A stretch of DNA of 64,000 bases from Apricaphanius iberus (Eukaryota > Chordata > Actinopteri > Cyprinodontiformes > Aphaniidae): the NCBI GenBank assembly GCA_028564705.1, contig JAPXFQ010001343.1, forward strand, positions 186,001-250,000, in the 5' to 3' direction. The notes beneath the pieces are model-generated. The model saw only the letters and a list, made by a program, of their open reading frames with translations. It did not search any database and was not told the DNA's origin. The stretch's first letter is position 1; the number at the start of each line of letters is the position of its first letter. Positions 1-11,345 of this stretch are shown here, piece after piece. The translations under genes and the position numbers were made by a program.

Positions 1-335
1 TTCAGAATAATGGACATCCTGCTGGATTCAGACATCGTGGCTGGTTTATATTGTCCACAGAATAGTTATTAGAGGTCTGAGCTGGGGGGGGGGATATTTT
101 ATTTATTTTTTGTGCTTGGATGAGTCACAGAAGCCAGACCAAAGACGGAATAAAAACAGCTGATGAATTGCTCAATAGACCATTTTGTTCTATAAAAAAT
201 GAGATATGTGAAAGGGGAAATGATTCAGCAGAAGGAAGAGAGGCTGTTGATCATTCATGCTATTCTATACCCTGAACAGGATATTGTTACCAGGATGAAA
301 AGATGGTGCACTCAGGAGATGTCTCCTCTCTCCAG
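1..335 (+). other. Intron of the NPTX1-like gene (3' part)
   Basis: Non-coding sequence upstream of the first recognised pentraxin exon. It ends in a pyrimidine-rich tract and AG (tctcctctctccag), a good splice acceptor for the exon at 336. A run of ten G residues lies near 84-93. The earlier exons of the gene must lie to the left of the window. Confidence 0.75.
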
Positions 336-515
336 GTTGCAAAGCTGCCGTTCCTCATCAATGACGGAAAATGGCATCACCTCTGCATCACGTGGACCAC
401 TCGGGATGGGATGTGGGAGGCCTTTCAGGATGGAGTGAAACGGGGCAGTGGAGAGAATCTGGCACCGTACCACCCTATCAAACCAGATGGAGTGTTGGTT
501 CTTGGACAAGAGCAG
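336..515 (+). CDS. nptx1l: Neuronal pentraxin 1-like, penultimate coding exon (partial gene)
   Basis: This 60-codon exon encodes part of the C-terminal pentraxin (LamG-like) domain. It reads VAKLPFLINDGKWHHLCITW at its start, followed by TRDGMWEAFQDG, ENLAPYHPIKPDG and VLVLGQEQ, which are hallmarks of neuronal pentraxins. The boundaries come from the acceptor ...ctccag|gttgca and the donor gagcag|gtaaat, and the exon is phase 0 at both ends. Neuronal pentraxins are secreted multimeric synaptic proteins that bind and cluster AMPA receptors; that role is family knowledge. The domain binds calcium in relatives. The signal peptide, coiled coil and first part of the pentraxin domain are outside the window. 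NPTX1 is preferred over NPTX2 because of the next exon. The symbol is a best guess for the teleost paralogue. Confidence 0.93.
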
Positions 516-1885
516 GTAAATACTCTTAAAAATAAAAAAAATCACTTACTGAAATCTCTGCACCCAAACCGCTCACAGACAGCTTTCGGAAAAACCCTTA
601 ACTAGCCATTTGAATAATTTTGCGGAAAGACTAGAGATGGATAAATGCTTAATATGACACTGCGGGGAGTCTTAAGATGAGGTCCAGTTAAGCTTTAGCT
701 GTCTAATCACTGTAATCATTTGTTCAACCTGAATTGTAAAACAAAACCACAATTAAGAGCTTAATTCAATTTGAAGAATTTGGACAAACCTTGATACATT
801 AAAGATCTAAAGTTAAATTAGCAAGCCAAAGCTTAGTATAGAGGATGACACCTAATGTTTTGGGTCATTTTTATGGTCACTTTCCTGATATGGATTTCAT
901 TTATACTTGTGTCTTGATATACCTCTGTTTCCAAAAATCATTGGTCCTCATATTCCATTATTTACCAATCCAACATGTTTATACACCTCTTATATTATTT
1001 GGAATTTATGTAATTCTAGTGCATATTGATGAACTAGCAGAAAAAGGATATACTGTTTTAAAAAAACATCCTTTATCTATTACATTCCACTGTAGCTCTG
1101 GCTGGGTGTTTAGGGTTATCGTCCTGCTATACGGTGAACCTCAACTCTAGTTTTAAATATTTTACAGCATTTTACAGGCTTCCTTCCATAACAACTCTGT
1201 ATTTAGCAGCACTCATCTGTCCACCACCTTTTTCCGGCTTCATTTTTGCTGTGTTCCCTACATGTCCTGTGTCAAACCCAGAAACAAGACTGCTTATGAC
1301 CTTCTTTAAGCAACGGTTTTCTTCTCATTACACTTCCAAAAAGCCAGCATGATCAAGTGTATTATTTCAGCTGAGTTATGGATCTTTGCAGCTCTAGTGT
1401 TACATTGGACCTACCTGCAAATTAGACTTCTCATGGTTTCCTTTCAACAGTGAAATACATCTTGCCATTGTTACATCAAGTTCAGAGCAGTGGAAGTGCA
1501 CAGCTAATAGTTGTCCAGCCTCAGCTGTAAATCTCTGTAGCTCCTGCAGAGTCATTATAAGCTTCTTGGCTGCTTCTCTGATTAATTTTTGATGGGCCAA
1601 ATGGTCCACATTTTTCAATTTGTTGAATTTAAAGAGAATTGTTTGTGCTGTAATTTATTTAGCGATATCAGTGTAAAGAGAACTCAACACAAAATCTTGC
1701 CACATTTTAATTTTTAAGCAAATTAAAAATCATCTATGATTTTACTTTGATTTCACAATTATGCACCCCTTTGTGTTAGTCTACTTTGAAGTTTGACAAA
1801 ATGTGAAAATCCTAGATGTTTTGAAAAACCATTGCTCTTGAAATATAGGTTCATACCTTGACGGTGCTCTCATCTTGTTCCACAG
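516..1885 (+). other. Intron between the two NPTX1-like exons, with a transposon relic
   Basis: GT...AG intron of about 1.37 kb. It begins gtaaat and ends ttgttccacag. Around 1083-1150 it carries a short stretch (tgtagctctggctgg, tttagggttatcgtcctgct) shared with the degenerate Tc1-like repeats near 4.7 kb and 21.9 kb. Nothing else is recognised in it. Confidence 0.8.
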
Positions 1886-2107
1886 GACACACTTGGCGGA
1901 GGCTTTGATGCAACACAAGCATACGTTGGTGAACTTGCACACTTGAACATCTGGAACAGAAAACTCTCAGTGGCCGAAATCGCCAACTTGGCGACCTGTA
2001 ACAGCAAGGCGCCTGTCGGTAACGTCTTCTCCTGGACAGAGAACAACATTGAAATTTTTGGCGGAGCCACCAAATGGACCTTTGAGCCGTGTAGCTCAAT
2101 CAACTGA
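1886..2107 (+). CDS. nptx1l: Neuronal pentraxin 1-like, last coding exon
   Basis: This exon has 73 codons plus a TGA stop, phase 0 at its start, after the acceptor tgttccacag. It begins DTLGGGFDATQAYVGELAHL, continues with NIWNRKLS and ANLATCNSKAP, and ends in GGATKWTFEPC followed by SSIN. The C-terminal GGATKWTFE block and the final IN match the NPTX1 type rather than NPTX2. The exon completes the pentraxin fold, and the two cysteines fit the family. The reading frame is intact and joins in phase with the 336-515 exon, so the gene looks functional. The ORFs on the opposite strand here are shadows. Confidence 0.94.
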   Translation, partial: DTLGGGFDATQAYVGELAHLNIWNRKLSVAEIANLATCNSKAPVGNVFSWTENNIEIFGGATKWTFEPCSSIN

Positions 2108-3275
2108 ACAGCATCTCCTAGTTTCAGAAAAAAAAGGTCCATGTATTTCTGAGCTTTTCTCGTTCCTGTCCTCCTTTGACTTTTGTTAAGAAAGTAATTG
2201 GTAAGATTAAATCTGGGATTCATGTGATTCTTAGGTATTCCTGTGCAAAAACAACACCTCTCAACTTGAGGAGGGGAGAGAAAAAAACGAAAATCTCATT
2301 CCTCTTGGAAGCCTCTGTGAGAAAATATTGATATCTGCAGTTTTTTTTTCTTTTCTTTTGGATGTTCAGTTGAAAGCACAACTAAGCTTTTCATTCTGGC
2401 TTATTTTTGTCTTGGAATGACAGTTGGCAATCTGCACCTTATGTTTCGATGATTCACAATCCAAGTGAGGAATTACATAACCAGAGCCATCAACACCCCC
2501 CCACCCACCTTTACCTTTCCGTTTCCTCTGACAGTGGAAGATTACGCTGTCTTACCAAATTTTGTCAGTATTTGGCGCTTTAAAGTGATGTCCGATGCGA
2601 TACAGCTCTTAATCACCCCCAGTCTCCTCCTCCTCCTCTGGCCTCTTAACCCCAAACCTTCATCCAAGCCACCACCCAAACATCACACCCACCCAACCCT
2701 CCGGAACTTGCACTGTGACTGACAAAGAAGATACTGCAAAGTAGGAAGGACATTGCAAAAAGTCAGACTGCGGGTAAAAGTGTATTTGTAATCATTGTTC
2801 GCTTCAAGTTTTTTCCTGTAAGAATGTCGTGAACTTGCCAACATTGCTACAAAGCCTGGGTGCCTTGGGCTGGTACAAATATTCAGCACATTTGGTATGT
2901 TTTTTTTTTCAGTTGCACATCAGTGTTTAATAGTTTGTGTGTTATTTTTCTTATTTGTTATTTTTTTTGTCTGTTTTTTGAGCTGGATCAAGTTTTTTTT
3001 AGCGCTCTTCTTTCTCGTTGGTAAATGTGATTTAATTACAGTTTGTTATCTGACATGATGTGTTTTGGCAGGTGTTTGTACTATGTATTAGGAATGTTAC
3101 AGTGTCTGTATAGTAACAGCATGACTGAAAGAGTGCTGTGAAAGCATTGTTGAAATCTGCTTTACTATTCTCTCTGGGTCTGGGTTTTTTACTGTATTGT
3201 TATATGCTCCAAGCATGGCAAAACTGACAGATGAAGAAATTTAATTTTTGTAATAAAATTGTGATACTAAATGTC
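2108..3275 (+). other. 3' UTR of the NPTX1-like gene
   Basis: About 1.15 kb of T-rich non-coding sequence follows the TGA stop and reaches the first good poly(A) signal. It contains poly-T runs and no conserved ORF. The end is estimated as about 20 bases beyond the AATAAA at 3252. Confidence 0.6.
3252..3257 (+). promoter_or_regulatory. Poly(A) signal AATAAA of the NPTX1-like gene
   Basis: AATAAA in the context tttgtaataaaattgtg, about 1.15 kb after the stop codon. It is the first canonical signal I found downstream. Confidence 0.6.
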
Positions 3276-3575
3276 ATAAAGTATCCCTGGCTCTATGTAC
3301 ATAAAATACAAATGGGACATTTTCTCCAGATCACATAGTAAAGATGAAAGAGGGGATACTTCCAAAGATATGGAACAATTTATAGCTTCCTGTTAGTGTA
3401 GTAGTGTCTCTTGTAAAGGTAAATGCATAAGCTATGTTGTTGCTGCCTGCAGAAGAGTCAGGGAGGTCATTGGAGGGGAAAGATGTCTAATAATTTCAAT
3501 CTTTTATCAACTGAGTGCAGCCAAAACTAGAACCTGAGCAGTTTAATTTCCCTTTCAAAAAATTACCTAATGTGG
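3276..3575. other. Intergenic, nothing recognised
   Basis: Unique-looking AT-rich sequence between the pentraxin 3' end and the foldback element. I see no ORF, repeat or RNA gene. Confidence 0.4.
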
Positions 3576-4149
3576 CAAAGCACACAACAAGGGCCCATAT
3601 AAGATTTGATCCCAAGTTTTTTAGGTGAGACTGGTGAACGCTAACCAGTCAGCCAAAGGGACATCCCTGTGGTCAAGCAGCCAGCGAACATCATCAATCG
3701 GAGCTATAGTGACAGAAACCTCAAACTTTCACATGTCTCCACCTCTTATCTCAAGCACATCATCACGCTCCATTCAGGGTGCCACCGATTTTGAATCCAT
3801 GGACTTATTACCAGTATCACTTGGACCCAGCCAGCAATGCCAAATGTGCATTCACTCTCACCCAGGAGTCGTGGAATCGAATTCCGCCCAGGCCCTTGTT
3901 GTATGCCTGGCCATATATGGTGATACTGGTAGTGAATCCATGGATTCGAAAATGATGGTGGCACCCTGCATGGAGCATGAGGATGTGCTTGAGATAACAT
4001 GTAACATGTGGCATTGTGAGGGTCCTGTCACTGTGGCTCTGATTGATTATGTGCCCTGGCTGCTTGGCCACAGAAACATCTCTTTAGCTGACTGGCTAGC
4101 ACACATGGCTCTAACCCAGGGGTTGTGAGATCTAATCCTGTTTGGGCCT
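3576..4149. repeat. Foldback (inverted-repeat) element with tRNA-like modules
   Basis: The left arm (about 3591-3830) and right arm (about 3905-4148) are reverse complements at roughly 80 percent by eye. Matching blocks include ctaaccagtcagc, caagcagccag, atctcaagcacatc, gaatccatgga and taccagtatca. Each arm ends in an outward-facing tRNA-like stretch. On the right: tagctgactggctagc (A-box-like), then aacccaggggttgtgag and gatctaatcctg (B-box-like), then gggcc. The left arm, read on the minus strand, shows tggctgactggttagc, gggatcaaatc and gggccc. A third T-arm-like hairpin (gtggaatcgaattccgc) lies at 3871-3887, followed by ggcccttgttgt, which is also found (inverted) at the left edge. A 167-residue ORF across it is a by-product. 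It is best read as a dimerised or inverted tRNA-derived SINE, or a foldback transposon that captured tRNA-like ends. Confidence 0.7.
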
Positions 4150-4249
4150 TACCAAACTCAACTAAACATGTTGCTAAACTAGAGTATTTACAAGCCAAGT
4201 AACATTTTCAATACTTTCATCTGACCAAAGTTTATGGTTAAAACTCTCA

Positions 4250-4995
4250 TCTCATTGCAAAATGATGTATACCCCTTGAATTTTACAATCCATATCTGTT
4301 TTATTTGGATTACAGAGGAGAGACAACAACAACAGAAGCCGGATTGTGAAGTGGAAGTACAATTATAAATATTTCTTTTTTTTTTTATTTTACATATAAA
4401 TATCTGGAGAGTCCAGCATGTAGATCTATTTAATCCCATTGAGTTGAATCTTTATCAAACAACCTTTACTGCATGTACATCTAGAGACTTTGGGGGGATG
4501 TGTCTTTTGCAGCTTTGCACATCTAGAGACCTTTTTTTTTTAAAGTAAGCACAAGACCAGTCAGATTGGATGGAGAACATAATTTTCAAGCTCCACCACG
4601 GATTATCACTTGGATTTACGTCTATTCTTTCACTGGGCCATCTCAACACATCCATATGCTTTGATTGGAACCATTCAGTTAGCATTGGCTGTATTTTTAG
4701 GATTGTAGTTATCCTGGAAAGTTATGCTGGTCACATTCTCAAGTCTATTGAAGCCTCAAAAAGTTTTTCTCCAGGATTACCTCGTATTAAACTCCATCCA
4801 TCTTCCAATCAAATCTGATCAGCTGTTTTGTCAAAGCTAAAGAAAAAGAAGGTCAACAGCAGCGTGCTTCACCCACTAACATTTCTTTTAGACATCATCT
4901 TTAGGGTGATATGCTGTGCTAGTTTTCCTCTGCACTTATTATTTTGGATTCAGACCAAAAGGATATTATCTGAGCAGAACACCGTCTACCACATA
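4250..4995 (+). repeat. Degenerate Tc1-like teleost repeat (copy 1)
   Basis: It shares ordered blocks with 21.6-22.08 kb: gcagctttgca, ctagagac, cagtcagattggat, cactgggccatctcaacac, ggattacc and ctccatccatcttcc. I recognise the layout from common teleost Tc1/mariner-derived repeats (accccttgaattt at one end). No transposase ORF survives. Boundaries are approximate. Confidence 0.5.
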
Positions 4996-6345
4996 ATGGC
5001 TAAGTGTTCGGCCTGGCTAGTGGCAAACTGCAGATGGAACCTAAGATCTAATGCGATATTTAGACAGCAAAGAGTTTTTTAAAAGTATTTATTGTAATTC
5101 ATTTTCAGATATTTTAAAAATACTGATTTTAGAGAACATTTAACATTGTATCCTCTTTTATGATTTATATTCTTTTGTTATACTCCAGTACTTAAAAATT
5201 AATCTGTTTATTCAGTCTGCCTCCGGTCCAACAATGACAGTTTGAAAAATTATCTCAGCCCAGAGGGCACACTTCAAGCTAATGTCAGTCATGTGTAAAT
5301 GTCAGGAAGGTTAAATCTCCTGGGAGGAAACCATCCCCTCCTAACACTGCTTCCCAAGAATACATTCACTGTATGATGAATTACCAACAATCCAAGACGG
5401 GACTATGCTTTGATTCATCCAAGTGCTAAAAGTAAATCAGATTTTAAATAATATTTGGGGGATCCATGCACATCTCCCCCCATTTGATGTTAGATATATT
5501 GTGAGTAACATGACACGGTGGCATCACTTTAGTGTTTAGATCATCTTTTCTCGGTTAGGATTTACTAGTGAAACTTGAAATTAAACCTTGCACAAAGCTT
5601 TTTCTCTGACAAAACAGATGTTTTCCTTTCAAATAAACAATGTTAAATGATACGATTTGGTATGCAACAATTTATTAAAAGGGAAGCTATAAATACAATT
5701 AGGATTTTAATTTAGGCGTAAAGTACTTGACGAGAAAGTAAAATGTGTCACTGTAATGATCTTTCTGAGAAGTGAAAACAAAAGAGTGGCTCAATTCTAT
5801 GTTTCCTTTTCTCAGAAAGTAATTCTGGAAGATTCTCTCTGCAGGATGGGATGACTTCCAGAATCAGATCGCTCCAGGGCCAAAGAAGTCTCTGTTTTAC
5901 TGGTAAGTGCAATTTGCTTAAAAAATATGTCTGTTTTTGTGATTTCCACCCATTATTAATTCATTTATCAGGAGTAGCAGGCACAGAAGAGAAACTGAAA
6001 CAGCTCTTTTTCTGTCCAAGTCATTCTGGAAGATCAACAGGGTGTTACCTATACAGCCAGAAGGAATATAACGTTATTACAGTGCTAGGTCTGCCTCTGG
6101 ATCTCCTCTAAAAGGAGGTTCCCAGGATGCACCCTGATCAGATCATGGACCTTCTTAGCTTGTGTATACATTTAGAGTTCAGCCCCTTAGCATAGGAACT
6201 TCATTTCATTTGCTTCTTTCCAGGATCACGTTCTATTGCCCATGATTCATATCTCAAGACCATAGGAAAGGGTCTGAATGAAGAACAAGATGGTCAGGAT
6301 GTCGTTCAAGAGGTTTGCTTCTCAGCTCACCATTAGAGACCAGGG
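4996..6345. other. Intergenic, mostly nothing recognised
   Basis: AT-rich sequence with no long ORF. The only item of note is the candidate exon-like stretch at 5845-5902, listed separately. Confidence 0.4.
5845..5902 (+). other. Candidate exon-like segment, gene unknown
   Basis: A 58-base segment lies between a good acceptor (ttctctctgcag) and a strong donor (gtaagtg). One frame reads WDDFQNQIAPGPKKSLFYW. I do not recognise the peptide. Chance splice-like sites are common in 64 kb, so this is a weak call. Confidence 0.2.
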
Positions 6346-6490
6346 GCCGTATTCACAAAGACTCTTGTCTTACCGCTAAGTGTTACTCGTATCTCGCGCT
6401 AAAAGGTCTTACGTAGGAGTTGTCATCTAAAACCTATTCACAAACGCACTAAGAGCTACTTTAATGTAGGACAAATCTGAGACCAAACCA
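6346..6490 (+). mobile_element. Fragment of a DNA-transposon end, Harbinger-like MITE
   Basis: It begins ggggccgtattcacaaag, a terminal sequence I recognise from teleost PIF/Harbinger-type MITEs, followed by ctaagtgttactc and cctattcacaaacgc. The matching inverted end (ctttgtgaatacggcc) is not found nearby, so this is a one-sided relic. Confidence 0.45.
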
Positions 6491-6519
6491 GCAACCAGGA
6501 ATTTTTACTTTCTTGAAAA

Positions 6520-6700
6520 TCATGTTTTGCAGTGCATTCATGCAGGAATTCGCTACAGGACCTGAACACCTCCAGGACACCGGGGCATGCAGATCGAATC
6601 ACAGCTGACCCTTCTCACTCTGGACACAGATTGTTTGACCTGCTCCCCTCAGGCAGGAGCCTGAAGTGAAGATCTAGACAGAGATATTCAACTAGTTATA
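6520..6700 (+). pseudogene. LINE ORF2 C-terminal relic
   Basis: One frame reads DPSHSGHRLFDLLPSG just before a stop. This resembles the C-terminal tail of Rex1/CR1-like non-LTR retrotransposon polymerases in fish. No reverse-transcriptase core remains. The T-rich stretch from 6890 to about 7050 may be its 3' UTR. Confidence 0.45.
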
Positions 6701-6810
6701 GTATAGTTTCACCATAGGCCCTCTTAACACAATTCTGAAGAACACAGATTGGCGAGTGGTTTCTGACAGGTTGCAGTGGTGTTCTGCTGCACAAGTAAAG
6801 GACCAGAACC
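6683..6810 (+). repeat. Direct repeat, unit 1
   Basis: About 125 bases that recur near 7761-7885. Shared blocks are gtttcaccat, taacacaattct, ggtttctgacaggttg and gctgcaca. Divergence is substantial. The family is unknown. Confidence 0.6.
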
Positions 6811-7760
6811 TTTTGTCATAAGAACACTTTCTTCCCCACTGTTGATGGACTCATAAATAACCCAATGAATATTCCAACCACCTGCTCTGTCTCAGTCACA
6901 CAACTATGTTTGTGTTCTCTGCATCGGTCTGTTTTTTGCACTGATCATCACCTGCGCTCAGGTAAATATCAGTCTGTTTAGCACATTTTATTTTATTTAT
7001 TGCATGTTTAGTGTTTGTCTCACCTTGTTTCTATAAACTACTGCAGCAATTTCCTAATGTTGCAAATCTGCTCAACATTTAGCAATAAAACCTCATTCTG
7101 ATGCAAAGTGCTGATTTCTAAGGAAGAGATGTCAAAACAGGTGCAGTTATTTTATTCACAAGGGAGCGATCCTGAACTCCTGCTATGTGCAATTTGAAGT
7201 TTGATAATAACGTATAGATTTGTAAACACCTGTGCAGGCTAAAGAAGAACAAATGACACATCTCCACCATTCATATCTCAGAGAGAACACATAAAAGCCT
7301 TCGAATGAAACTTCTGAAAATAAAACTTTTCCACAGAACAATCTTTTGTGTCCCCAGAAAACAATCTTTTCAAGATGATCTAAAACCAAGACCAGAAGGC
7401 CCATCTCTCTCTTTGCACTGCTCAGTGAATAACAACAAAAGCTTTAGCTGCGTTCAGCAGACTACACAAGCCCACCTGACCTTTTTGACACCACTCCACA
7501 TAACAACCAGCTACATAATCACTGCATACAGCAGATGACTGTCTGCCATTAAGATGCAGAGCTGCATGCTAGATATTTCTGAAGTGTGATTTCATATATG
7601 CATAAAACTTTGCTTTGTGGAGAATATTAAGTAGACAGACCAGAATGGACCTAAGCTACTTAAAGGACTTTAAACCCTTGTCTGTAAACCGAAGACAATT
7701 CTTACATTAATTATTTAGACTGATACTTTGTATGACATGTGGTGCAGATGTAGAAAGAGG

Positions 7761-7885
7761 TAGTCAACTAATTACTGCAGAGTTTCACCATTGCACTGTT
7801 ACTTTAACACAATTCTAAAGGGCACAGAGTGGTGAGGGGTTTCTGACAGGTTGTCAGTGATGTTCAGCTGCACAGGTGAAGCACG
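7761..7885 (+). repeat. Direct repeat, unit 2
   Basis: Partner of 6683-6810, in the same orientation, offset by about 1.08 kb. It contains gtttcaccat, taacacaattct and ggtttctgacaggttg. Confidence 0.6.
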
Positions 7886-10021
7886 TTTCATAAAGTTTTG
7901 GCTGCAGATCATATATTCTGGGGCATTTCATGCAAACAAACATAATGGTTCTATCTAGAAGAAAGTGAAACTGATCAATGACTTTTCCAAAGCTCAGTAT
8001 TTGTCAGAATCAGAGTGGTTGCAATTTACCATGTTGATTTCTGCTGATATCCTGGACCATTTCTGTTGTTGCTGCTCACAAAACAAATCAAAACTTATTT
8101 ATGCTTTTTTTTCACTTCACATTTATAAAGCTACTGAATTAGTGAATTTCATAAAATCCCAATGACGTACATACTGAAGCGAGAAAAGGCTTGCAATGCA
8201 CTGTTCACTGTTTAGTAAACCTGGGATCAACAATTCCTCCCTAAGCATCACAAACATATGCCTAAACTCTTAGATCTAACTGAGCTTAAGATCACCAGCA
8301 TCTCTGAAATATCCAATTATTTAGCAAATTGAAGAGATCTAAACTTATTTAGATATTGATGAAAAATTAAACTTCTGATTTTCTTGTAGCTAAATCACTC
8401 AACAAAAGTCCTTCTATCACTATATTCCTTTTGAGTCAAGTTGTTTATTTTGAGTTTCTTCACATTACAACTTAGTTAATAACTGAAATTTTCTCAAGAA
8501 CTAATCAAAGTTAAGTTCCATATGCAAAACATTTTTTTATTTTTTAAGACGAGGTCTCCAGAGTCAATCAACTGAGACAGACAAGATTCATGGTGCAAAT
8601 ATGCAGCAGTTCGACTTGTGAGGGTTGTTATTTTCTTTTGGAAAGATTGAGTGGATAACGATGTGACACCTTGTCTGACATCTCATTAATTCATAAGCTG
8701 TTCCTGTGGCAGAGGTGGGACACAGACCATGTTTCACTTTGGGGCCACTGTAAATGGTCTTGTTAAGATTAGTGTAACAAAACAGAATCCTGAGTTTTGG
8801 TAATGGTTGCTCAATAAATAACAAAGAGAAGAATATTTGCTGACACTATGTCAAATATTGGCCTGTGATGAAGTGATGCAGCATTGATAGGCTGCTTGGT
8901 GTTGAGCTGCAAGACTTGAACTGGTCAAAGATATTGAATTTGCAACAGACCCTTAAAAGCGTACTACAAACATCAAACGTCCACCTCAGAAAAAAAATAT
9001 ATAAAATGAGAGGCTAATCCCTCCCCTCTCCTCTTGCAGTGAGAGCTCTCACAACTGGGGGTGAAACTTGTGGCATTTACTGATCAGCAGAAGCTTCCAG
9101 GAAGGATCCAGTGGGGATAATGAGGCTTCCTGGGCAGCCTAGGCTCAAGGTGGATGAAGGCCCTCTTTTTTCTCTTTTTTGAACAACTGAAGTGTAATTC
9201 CTCTCTATTTATAGCCAAAGCATCACACATTTGTCTATGTGGGCTTCACAAGTCCACTGCAGCAGCTGACCATGAACCGGCCAAACATGACAAGGATAAA
9301 AAAAAAAAAAACCTTTAAAGTGAGGTGTGAAACACTACTCTTAAAGACCAGAAACAGCAGAGCTGTGTAGGATAATGTTGCCAAATATCTCAGTGCGGTA
9401 GAAATGCAATTATGTCAAATCAACATTCTCCAATTTGATGTTAGCTGATAGATCTGTCATTGCTAATCTTGGAGCTTTGAAAAATAAAAAGTCCTTTAAG
9501 GTTGTACTGAGCGATGCAGGGTTTTACTTGTGCACCAGCATCAGCTTCACTAAACTAAATTGAAACAATATCATCTTCTGATGCGTAGAAAGAGATAACG
9601 GGTGATAAACTGCATCTACCGTCTCTTACAAGGATCTCCTGGGCTGTAAAATTACACCATTCACCTTTTTGTCATCGTAAGATAAGTTTTTGATATTGGA
9701 CAATCTACTTTTCTCACTGGATATTCTGTATGCTTCTTACAGTGTTTTTGATCACTTGACTGTATAGCTTAGGTGTGACTTTATCTTTTCCTGCTCAACT
9801 CCACCAAATATTATGTCAACAGGAAAACGAGGGAAATGTCCAAATAGTAAAAAGTGAGGGGGAAACCATGTGGATGTGGATATGTTCATGAAACATATTG
9901 TACAACTGTAAGCATTAACTATCTTTCCAAAGCCCCCTGTCTTTTCCATCTAGTGTTCTTAACACTGGCAAAAGTGTCCTGTTAAACGTCTCTGTGGAAT
10001 TACCTTGAGGGTTCTGACTCT
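7886..10021. other. Intergenic, nothing recognised
   Basis: AT-rich non-coding sequence. ORFs are short and unlike proteins. I see no clear repeat family. Confidence 0.4.
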
Positions 10022-10243
10022 TCATTGTTTATCGTTAGGTGCAAGGATAATTACTTGAGTTTTGTTTCTATTCATTTGGAGAAAATTAAAGGATATCCAG
10101 ATATTGCTTTGCTCAATGCATCCACTTAGGGTTTGGATAGGATTAAAGTAACCTGGGGACACTGTGATGCAAAGTTGAGTGTCATCTGCATAGTTATGGT
10201 GCCTAATCTTATTGGTTGTTATAATCTGGGCTAGTGGGAGCAT
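10022..10243 (-). pseudogene. LINE reverse-transcriptase fragment (L2/Rex1-like)
   Basis: A 73-residue open stretch on the minus strand begins MLPLAQIITT and contains YADDTQLCITV, then SNIWISFNFLQMNRNKTQV. YADD is the catalytic motif of non-LTR reverse transcriptases, and the NFLQxN...KT block follows it in L2/CR1/Rex1-type elements. The rest of the polymerase is missing, so this is a dead fragment of a longer LINE read right to left. Confidence 0.75.
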
Positions 10244-11040
10244 GCAGATATTTTCCTGCCCTTTATGAGAGTAGATACTTTTCTCTTCTCTCCCTCTTGT
10301 AGTGTCACACAGTTATTGGGTGGAGCAAATCCACACTTTAACAGGAAAGGGAGGAGTTCTGAAGCAACTAAACTCTCACTTCTGTGGACAAACGCTCTAT
10401 TCCAGCTGACCTTTGGCCTAGGCTTGCTCAAGGGGGACCCTCCCTACTTCATCCTTCCTTTGCTGGTGAGGAAAAAGGACACAAATGTCTGGGATAAACT
10501 CATTCCATGGAAGAAAAAGACTGCTGATTGATCAGGTGAATCGCAAACCACTGATGAAACAAAGCCCACTGTTCTGCCCCGAGCTTTGCAGAAGCTCTCT
10601 GAATTGCAGATCGCTGTGAGAGAGAGAGGGAGCCGAACCCCTGCAAACAGCAGGATCTGAACTAGCTGGAACCCGCATTCACCAACTGCAATGAAGCATA
10701 TGTTTGATTAGATACTGAGCTGGAAGCTTTTTAAAAAGGTATGGTTTCAGTGAAGGAAGATTGGAGCTGTTTGCTGTTTAACAAAGCCAGAGAGGACGGG
10801 CCGATGTCCCAGCTAAAGGCTGCTATCTGTGCCCCATCAGCCATGAAACCCAGAGCCTCACTGCTAACCACCGCAGCCATTTGTTAGCCTGACAGCTAAC
10901 ATTGTATGAGATTTCACCATTTACCATGGAGCAACCTGGAGAACTTTAACCATTCAACAAGGTCTGCCTGGGCAGATGCAAGATTAGTTTAGGATAAAAA
11001 AGATTCAAGGGTTGTTTATTTTCATTGTGATTTTTTTTAC
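10244..11040. other. Intergenic, nothing recognised
   Basis: No gene or repeat that I can name. Short overlapping ORFs around 10265-10531 on both strands look random. Confidence 0.4.
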
Positions 11041-11345
11041 ATGCCCTGTCTGGCAGTGTGGTACTCAGAATTGGTGTCTGAGTACCGAGTACAGCCCCAA
11101 CAGATTTATTTATTTATTATTGCTTCAATTTCTTAAAGTTATGGAAGTTAAGGAAAAACAAGAGAGAAGAAAGAAAGAAGATGAATAAGAGAGGCAGGAG
11201 AGGTAGCAGTGTGAATTGACGATACAAGCAGGGAACAAAGAGAACACAAGAAAACATCAAAGTCTTCCACATCCACTGGATGGCAGAGAGGTGAAAAAAA
11301 AAGAATAACCAATAAAACGGAGCAACGTTAACAAAACAAAACAAA
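11041..11345 (+). repeat. Dispersed repeat A, copy 1 (uninterrupted)
   Basis: Shared in order with 43505-43813 plus 45095-45165. Blocks include tgtctggcagtgtg, tactcagaattg, aacaagagagaaga, ggaacaa-gagaacacaa and caataaaacggagcaac. Here the site ggcagagaggtg is uninterrupted, so this copy acts as the empty site for the hAT element in copy 2. The family is unknown. Confidence 0.7.

Noticed and set aside
1870..2223. 117- and 82-codon minus-strand ORFs over the last pentraxin exon
   Set aside because: Shadows of the conserved plus-strand NPTX1-like exon.
3625..4128. 167-codon ORF on the plus strand
   Set aside because: It lies inside the foldback element, with ORFs on the other strand of similar length. 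The palindrome explains the openness.
4078..4150. Functional tRNA gene (tRNA-Thr-like)
   Set aside because: A- and B-box-like sequence is present, but the acceptor and T stems pair poorly and the T loop lacks TTCGA. It is a derived module, not a gene.
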